Source: JAZDCJ01 sp036311985 (GTDB lineage Bacteria; Actinomycetota; Actinomycetes; Actinomycetales; Micrococcaceae). From it: a DNA stretch of 64,000 nt. Made by a program: the position numbers and the translations under genes. The notes beneath the pieces are model-generated. The model was not told the DNA's origin and did no database searches. It worked only from the letters and a program-made list of their open reading frames with translations. The stretch is from NCBI RefSeq assembly GCF_036311985.1, contig NZ_JAZDCJ010000029.1, one strand, 5' to 3'. This document shows positions 59,466-64,000 of this stretch, in pieces. Every line of letters begins with the position of its first letter. Position 1 is the first letter of the stretch.

Positions 59466-60134
59466 CTACGGGACAGGGCCGGCGGGCTTGCGGAAGACGA
59501 CGGCGAGCACCATCAGCAGCAGCCCCAGGCCGATCGGCCAGAAATCGATCTGCAGCCCGAAGCCGGGCGCGGGGAACCCGAGCAGCTCGCCCGGGCCTTC
59601 CCAGCCCACGATCGACTCGTCCCACGCGGCGCCGTCGATCCGCAGCGCCTCCTCGGCGGCGCGATTCGCCCCGGCCCCGAGGCACAGCTGCCACACGACG
59701 CCGGCGACCACCGTGAGCAGGCCGGCACCCTGCAGCCGGCGCGAGAGGGATCCGTCGTGGAGCGTTCCGAGGCGCTGCCGGCGGCAGAGCCCGGCCACGA
59801 GGAGCAGCAGGACCACGACCGTCCCGCCCTGCACCACGGCACCGGAGGCCAGCAGGGCACGCGTCACGCCGGACAGCCCCTCGACGTCGACCTCCGCCGT
59901 TGTGAAGCCTCCCCCGACCACGCGTGCCGTGGCCCCCTCGACGGACGCGGACGCCGGGAGCCGGGGCCAGGACTCCGCCACGGGAAGCGGCACCCAGACG
60001 GCGGGGCCGAGCGCGGCCGTGGCCGCCTCGACGAGCGTCCCGAGCACGGTCAGGACCGCCGAGAGCCAGGCGAGGACCTCGACGACGCGGACGACGGCGG
60101 GCGTGCGGGCCCGCCGTCCGGAGAGTGCGGTCAC
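59466..60134 (-). CDS. Small four-helix membrane protein, DUF2975-like
   Basis: A 222-residue membrane protein with helices at about 18-42, 90-113, 130-150 and 190-212 and a hydrophilic segment between the first two. The last helix and its end (GLGLLLMVLAVVFRK) resemble DUF2975 proteins, but the assignment is weak. AGGAGG is six bases before the GTG at 60134, and the start overlaps the stop of a LysR gene (GTGA at 60131-60134), so it is the second gene of that operon. Confidence 0.7.
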   Translation of the reverse strand: MTALSGRRARTPAVVRVVEVLAWLSAVLTVLGTLVEAATAALGPAVWVPLPVAESWPRLPASASVEGATARVVGGGFTTAEVDVEGLSGVTRALLASGAVVQGGTVVVLLLLVAGLCRRQRLGTLHDGSLSRRLQGAGLLTVVAGVVWQLCLGAGANRAAEEALRIDGAAWDESIVGWEGPGELLGFPAPGFGLQIDFWPIGLGLLLMVLAVVFRKPAGPVP

Positions 60135-61015
60135 GTCGTCCTCCTCATCGGCTCCTGCTCGGGCAGGGCGGCTATCAGTTCTCCGACCAACGGGTTCCAG
60201 GGACGCGACGCCGGACCGCTGAGCACGAGGGTCCGCTCCACCGTGGGCACGAGCGGCCTCATGCACAACGACGCCGGGAGCATCCCCTCGCCGAGGCTCG
60301 GGATGATGGCGACGCCGATGCCCTCCTGGACCATGCTCATGATGGTCGCGAGCTCGCGGACCCGCTGGCTCGTCTCGAAGGGGATCCCGGCGAGCGCGTG
60401 GATCCGGCGCAGCTGGCCCTCGCAGCCGCCCTGGCCGGCGATCAGCCCGTCCTGCAGGAGCTCGTCGAGCGGCATCGACGGCTCGTCGGCGAGCGGGTGG
60501 TCGCGGCGCACGATCGCCCGCATCTCGTCGACGGCGACCACGCGGGACCCCGGCGGGGTGGAGGCGGGGTCGATCAGGATCGCGGCGTCGACCATGCCGG
60601 ACTCGAGCCAGTCCGGCAGCTCGTCGTCGTCGCCCTCGAAGATGCTGACCTCCACTTCCGGCAGCCGGGCCTTCCAGAGGCCCATGAGCCCGGGGACGAG
60701 ACCCTGGCACGCGGTGGCGACGGCGCCGAGCCGCACGCAGCCGCGGACCTTGCCGGAGCCGGCGTCGATGCTGCCCTGGAGCGCCTCGAGGGCGGCGAGG
60801 GCCGAGCGGGCGTGGGGCAGGAGCTCGGAGGCGAGCCGGGTGGGGCGGTTGCCGCGGTCGCGGTCCAGGAGCGGGGCGCCGATCGCCTTCTCCCAGGACT
60901 TGAGCGTGTGGGAGACGGAGGACTGGCTGACGCCGAGCTTCTCGGCCGCGGCGGTGAAGGAGCCGTGGTCGACGACGGCCGCCAGCGCGCGGAGCTGGGG
61001 CAGGGTCACTGTCAT
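60131..61015 (-). CDS. LysR-family transcriptional regulator
   Basis: A 294-residue LysR protein: LPQLRALAAVVDHGSFTAAA, LGVSQSSVSHTLKSWEKAIG, and an effector domain with CVRLGAVATACQGLVPGLM and EGIGVAIIPSLGEGML. It diverges from an EamA transporter gene, which is the likely target. The 132-bp spacer has ATAC (61027) and GTAT (61046) as arms around 15 bases, a possible but weak LysR site. A small membrane protein gene follows, coupled by GTGA. Confidence 0.88.
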   Translation of the reverse strand: MTVTLPQLRALAAVVDHGSFTAAAEKLGVSQSSVSHTLKSWEKAIGAPLLDRDRGNRPTRLASELLPHARSALAALEALQGSIDAGSGKVRGCVRLGAVATACQGLVPGLMGLWKARLPEVEVSIFEGDDDELPDWLESGMVDAAILIDPASTPPGSRVVAVDEMRAIVRRDHPLADEPSMPLDELLQDGLIAGQGGCEGQLRRIHALAGIPFETSQRVRELATIMSMVQEGIGVAIIPSLGEGMLPASLCMRPLVPTVERTLVLSGPASRPWNPLVGELIAALPEQEPMRRTT

Positions 61016-61147
61016 GAGTGCAGCATATACCCGCTTGAAGCCAATGTATTTGATTCATGCAGCGTCCGGACGGATGCTGGAGCGAGCGGCCCGGCTCACG
61101 TTCCCGGCCCGGCCCCCGTCTACGGGGAAGACACCCAGGAGGACACC

Positions 61148-62158
61148 ATGGACACGCTGCGCAGGATCTCGCTCCCGCTGGCCTTCGCCGCGCTCGCGCT
61201 CGTCTGGGGCTCGAGCTTCCTCTTCATGAAGGTCGCGGCCGAGGGCCTCACCGCCGGACAGATCGCCGCCGGCCGCCTGGTCCTCGGCGCGCTCACCCTG
61301 CGCGTGCTCATGGTCGTCACCGAGCGCGCCTGGCCGCGGGACCGCCGCTTCTGGGGGCACATGGCGGTGACCGCGCTGTTCCTGTGCGCCGTCCCGTTCC
61401 TGCTCTTCGCGTGGGCGGCCCCGCACATCCCCTCGGGGCTGTCCTCGATCTTCAACGCGAGCACGCCGATCATGGCCGCGCTCTTCACCGCGGCGATCCT
61501 GCCCACCGAGCGGCTCGGCCAGCGCGGGGCCTCGGGCGTGGCGCTCGGCGCCGCCGGCGTGGTGGTCGTCGTCGGTCCGTGGACCCTCGCGGCCACGGCG
61601 GGCGCCGCGCTTGAAGCCCAGCTCGCCTGCCTCGGCGCCACCGCCTGCTACGGCTTCGGCACCGCCTACCTGCGCCGCTTCGTCGCCGGACGGCACCACC
61701 ACGACGCCCTGACGGTCTCGACCGTGCAGGTCAGCCTCGCGGCGGCCGCCGCGCTCGTGCTGATGCCCCTGACGGGCTGGGCGCCGATGCGGTTCGACGC
61801 GCCCATGCTCGCCTCGCTCGCGGCGCTCGGGATCCTGGGCACGGGGATCGCCTACATCTGGTTCACCCTGGTGGTCACCGCGTGGGGCGCCGTCGCGGCC
61901 TCGACCGTGACCTACCTGACCCCGCTCGTCGGCGTGTTGCTCGGCGTGGCCGTCCTCGGCGAGACGCTCGCCTGGCACCACCCCGTCGGCGGGGCGATGA
62001 TCCTCGCCGGCATCATCGTGGCCCAGTCGCGCCGGGTCCGCCCCGCGGGAAGGACGGCCGAACCGGCCCCTCGGACCGTCACCCTGCTCCCGGCCGCCCT
62101 TCCGGACGGACCGCGCTCCCGGCCACGACCGGCGTCGTCCCGTGCGTCGTGTCCTTGA
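61148..62158 (+). CDS. EamA (DMT) family transporter
   Basis: A 336-residue drug/metabolite transporter with ten predicted helices in two EamA halves. The first half begins LAFAALALVWGSSFLFMKVA, and the second has ALGILGTGIAYIWFTLVV, then TVTYLTPLVGVLLGVAVLGE, the usual end motif. The last 42 residues are a hydrophilic tail rich in Arg and Pro, much of it encoded in the 80-bp overlap with the convergent gene. AGGAGG at 61137-61142 is five bases before the ATG. Probably controlled by the divergent LysR. Confidence 0.88.
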   Translation: MDTLRRISLPLAFAALALVWGSSFLFMKVAAEGLTAGQIAAGRLVLGALTLRVLMVVTERAWPRDRRFWGHMAVTALFLCAVPFLLFAWAAPHIPSGLSSIFNASTPIMAALFTAAILPTERLGQRGASGVALGAAGVVVVVGPWTLAATAGAALEAQLACLGATACYGFGTAYLRRFVAGRHHHDALTVSTVQVSLAAAAALVLMPLTGWAPMRFDAPMLASLAALGILGTGIAYIWFTLVVTAWGAVAASTVTYLTPLVGVLLGVAVLGETLAWHHPVGGAMILAGIIVAQSRRVRPAGRTAEPAPRTVTLLPAALPDGPRSRPRPASSRASCP

Positions 62159-63839
62159 TCTCGGTCCGCGCCGGAGCCGCCACCCGCGCGCCCGGGACGC
62201 CGTCCGGCGTCATACCCGGCACGGGCTCGAGCGGCTCCATCCAGGGGATCGGGGCGTGCTCGCCGAAGTGGTCCGCGTCCGCCTCCTCCCAGTCCAGCGC
62301 CCACCCGCGCGGCGGCTCCTCGAGGAGCTCGCCGGGCCGGATCCAGTGGTACACCGCCGCGTAGCTGCGCGTCGTCAGGTGGTCCACGCGGCGCCGGAGC
62401 ATCCGCGGGCTCAGCCGGGCCGGGTCCGTCACGCCCATGGACGCCATGATCTGCGCCGCCTCCTGGACCGTGAGCTTGTGGTAGTTGTGCACACGGTTGC
62501 CCTTGTCCTCGACGTCGAGGGCGCGCATGAGGCGCTTGTCCTGCGTCGCGACCCCCACGGGGCACTCGTTCGTGTGGCACTTCTGGGCCTGGATGCAGCC
62601 CGTGGCCATCATCATCGCGCGGGCGCTCATCGTGAAGTCCGCACCCTGGATGAGGCGCTTGACGATGTCGCTGCCCGTGGCGACCTTCCCGGCCGCGCCG
62701 ATCCGGATCCGGCTCCGCAGCCCCGTGCCGACGAGCGCGTTGTGGACGAGCATGAGCCCCTCGGTCAGCGGCGTGCCCACGTGGTCCTCGTACTCGAGCG
62801 GGGCGGCGCCCGTGCCGCCCTCCGAGCCGTCGACGATGACGTAGTCCGGCGCGATCCCGGTCTCCAGCATCGCCTTGCACATCGCCAGCACGTCCGTGCG
62901 CGAGCCCACGCAGAACTTGTAGCCGATCGGCTTGCCGCCCGAGAGCTCCCGCAGCCGGCCGACGAACTCCATGAGCTCCCGGGGCGTGTGGAACGCGGAG
63001 TGCGAGGCCGGGGAGACGCAGTCCACGCCCATCGGGATCTCACGGGCCGCCGCGACCTCCGGGGTGATCTTCGCGGCCGGCAGCACGCCGCCGAGACCGG
63101 GCTTGGCGCCCTGGCTGAGCTTGATGGTGATGCCCTTGACGCGCTCGTGGGCGGCCTTCGCGGCGAAGCGCTCCGGATCGAACCGCCCGTCCTCGTCGCG
63201 GCAGCCGAAGTACCCCGAGCCGACCTCCCAGAACAGGTCGGCCCCGTAGGCGAGGTGGTGCTCCGTGAGCCCGCCCTCGCCCGTCTCGTGGATGAAGCCG
63301 CCGAGCGCCGCGCCCTTGTTCATGGCCAGCACGGCGTTCTTCGAGAGCGAGCCGAAGCTCATGGAGGAGACGTTCATGAGGGAGATCGCGTAGGGCTGCC
63401 GGCAGTCCGGTCCGCCGATCACCACGCGCGGCGGGTCCGCGGGCGGCGGGACGGGCGCGGTCGAGTGCAGGAGGTACTCGTAGCCGAGCTCGTTCACGTC
63501 CCGCTCCGTGCCGAACGCCTTGTGGCTGTCCGCGCCCTTGGCGCGGGCGTAGACGAGCGAGCGCGTGTCGCGGTCGAACGGCTTGCCGTCGTAGTTGCGC
63601 TCGATGAAGTACTGCTGGATCTCGGGGCGGATCGACTCGAGCAGGTAGCGCATGCGGCCCAGGACCGGGAAGTTGCGCAGGATCGCGTGCTTGGTCTGCA
63701 GGGTGTCGTGGATGCCGAGGGCCAGCAGGGCCAGCGCGACGCCGGCCATCGCCCACCAGCCCGCGGAACCGAAGGACGCCGCCACGACCGTGGCGAATCC
63801 CAGCAGGGACAACAGGGCGAGGATCAGGAAGCGCACCAT
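62079..63839 (-). CDS. Membrane-anchored FMN-binding glutamate synthase-like protein
   Basis: A 586-residue protein of the GltS/YerD group: two N-terminal membrane helices (LILALLSLLGFATVVAA, GWWAMAGVALALLALGI), then the FMN-binding synthase barrel with SSMSFGSLSKNAVLAMNKGA, GEGGLTEHHLAYGADLFWEVGSG, KLSQGAKPGLGGVLP and DGSEGGTGAAPLEY. The iron-sulphur Cys set is in GCIQAQKCHTNECPVGVA. It has no amidotransferase domain, so it is not a full glutamate synthase; its true reaction is unknown. Its 3' end overlaps the EamA gene by 80 bp. Confidence 0.88.
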   Translation of the reverse strand: MVRFLILALLSLLGFATVVAASFGSAGWWAMAGVALALLALGIHDTLQTKHAILRNFPVLGRMRYLLESIRPEIQQYFIERNYDGKPFDRDTRSLVYARAKGADSHKAFGTERDVNELGYEYLLHSTAPVPPPADPPRVVIGGPDCRQPYAISLMNVSSMSFGSLSKNAVLAMNKGAALGGFIHETGEGGLTEHHLAYGADLFWEVGSGYFGCRDEDGRFDPERFAAKAAHERVKGITIKLSQGAKPGLGGVLPAAKITPEVAAAREIPMGVDCVSPASHSAFHTPRELMEFVGRLRELSGGKPIGYKFCVGSRTDVLAMCKAMLETGIAPDYVIVDGSEGGTGAAPLEYEDHVGTPLTEGLMLVHNALVGTGLRSRIRIGAAGKVATGSDIVKRLIQGADFTMSARAMMMATGCIQAQKCHTNECPVGVATQDKRLMRALDVEDKGNRVHNYHKLTVQEAAQIMASMGVTDPARLSPRMLRRRVDHLTTRSYAAVYHWIRPGELLEEPPRGWALDWEEADADHFGEHAPIPWMEPLEPVPGMTPDGVPGARVAAPARTEIKDTTHGTTPVVAGSAVRPEGRPGAG

Positions 63840-63928
63840 GGACGCGAGCCTACCGCGCCGTAGCCCGTCCGCGGAGCCGTTCCGGCGGCTCTCATTCCGG
63901 CCTCATCGTCCCGTGCGAGGCTGGTGCC

Positions 63929-64000
63929 ATGCAGACACACCACGGCACCCCGTCCCCCGCCCGACGCGCCGCCGCCCTGCTGGCCGCGGCCCCGATCCTG
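63929..64000 (+). CDS. Start of a probable secreted or membrane protein (cut by window end)
   Basis: Only 24 codons are in the window: an N-terminal MQTHHGTPSPARRAAALLAA pattern, basic then Ala/Leu-rich, as in a signal peptide or membrane anchor. It diverges from the glutamate synthase-like gene. The continuation is outside the window, so this call is tentative. Confidence 0.4.
   Translation, partial: MQTHHGTPSPARRAAALLAAAPIL

Noticed and set aside
61024..61052. LysR binding site between the LysR and EamA genes
   Set aside because: Only ATAC/GTAT arms with a 15-base centre are seen; a match of this strength is expected by chance. Mentioned in the gene entry only.
1..64000. CRISPR array, tRNA, rRNA, prophage or restriction-modification genes
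   Set aside because: I looked for regularly spaced repeats, TpsiC-like GTTCGA segments in a cloverleaf context, and phage or methylase motifs, and found none that held up.

Overview
The window is high-GC, densely packed bacterial DNA. Many starts are GTG, and neighbouring genes repeatedly overlap as ATGA or GTGA. Gene content (SH3b cell-wall hydrolases, a DUF222/HNH protein, a HemD-winged-helix regulator of the NnaR type, DUF5129, GlnR-like sites) points to an actinomycete, most likely Micrococcaceae (Arthrobacter or a relative). That placement is inference; there is no rRNA or other marker gene here.

Layout. 1-1732: a complete IS1182-family element whose left inverted repeat starts at base 1. 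1964-7057: DUF5129 surface protein, MmcQ/YjbR protein, succinate-semialdehyde-type aldehyde dehydrogenase, META-domain protein, AI-2E-family membrane protein. 7104-18033 (minus): a galactoside operon read from right to left as binding protein, two ABC permeases, beta-galactosidase, alpha-galactosidase, galT, galK; a DeoR regulator diverges from it and is coupled to a CdaR-like regulator, followed by glycerate kinase. 21670-28913: M23/SH3b endopeptidase, Hsp15-like S4 protein, ferritin, ABC-F protein, FAD oxidoreductase, DUF1697. 28910-32423: a TetR gene with one MFS transporter behind it and a second one diverging across a TetR-like operator. 32452-33978: DUF222/HNH protein with a LexA-like box over its start. 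34093-40611: nitrite assimilation and siroheme (nirB-cobA-nnaR on minus, nirD-sirB on plus) around a 393-bp divergent region with two GlnR-like motifs. 40860-45326: cspA, an ArsR regulator diverging from a luciferase-like oxidoreductase across an array of TTTGCAA motifs, small membrane and acidic proteins, LysR. 45343-57657: protocatechuate/4-hydroxybenzoate catabolism (IclR, pcaJ, pcaI, pcaF on minus; IclR, pobA, pcaH, pcaG, pcaB, pcaD, pcaC on plus). 57712-64000: 3-hydroxyisobutyryl-CoA hydrolase-like protein, deaminase, small membrane protein, LysR, EamA transporter, glutamate-synthase-like FMN protein, and the start of a secreted protein cut by the window end.

How the genes work together. 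Lactose or galacto-oligosaccharides would be taken up by the ABC system (its ATPase is not in the window), hydrolysed inside the cell and fed into the Leloir pathway through GalK and GalT; galE is missing here. 4-Hydroxybenzoate would be hydroxylated by PobA to protocatechuate, cleaved by PcaHG and taken through PcaB, PcaC, PcaD, PcaIJ and PcaF to succinyl-CoA and acetyl-CoA, so this branch is complete in one locus. Nitrite would be reduced to ammonium by NirBD, with CobA and SirB helping to make its siroheme; the NAD-dependent precorrin-2 dehydrogenase step has no convincing gene here.

I found no CRISPR array, tRNA, rRNA or phage, and no clearly novel multi-gene system. The most useful leads are regulatory DNA motifs in divergent intergenic regions and a few unusual gene arrangements.
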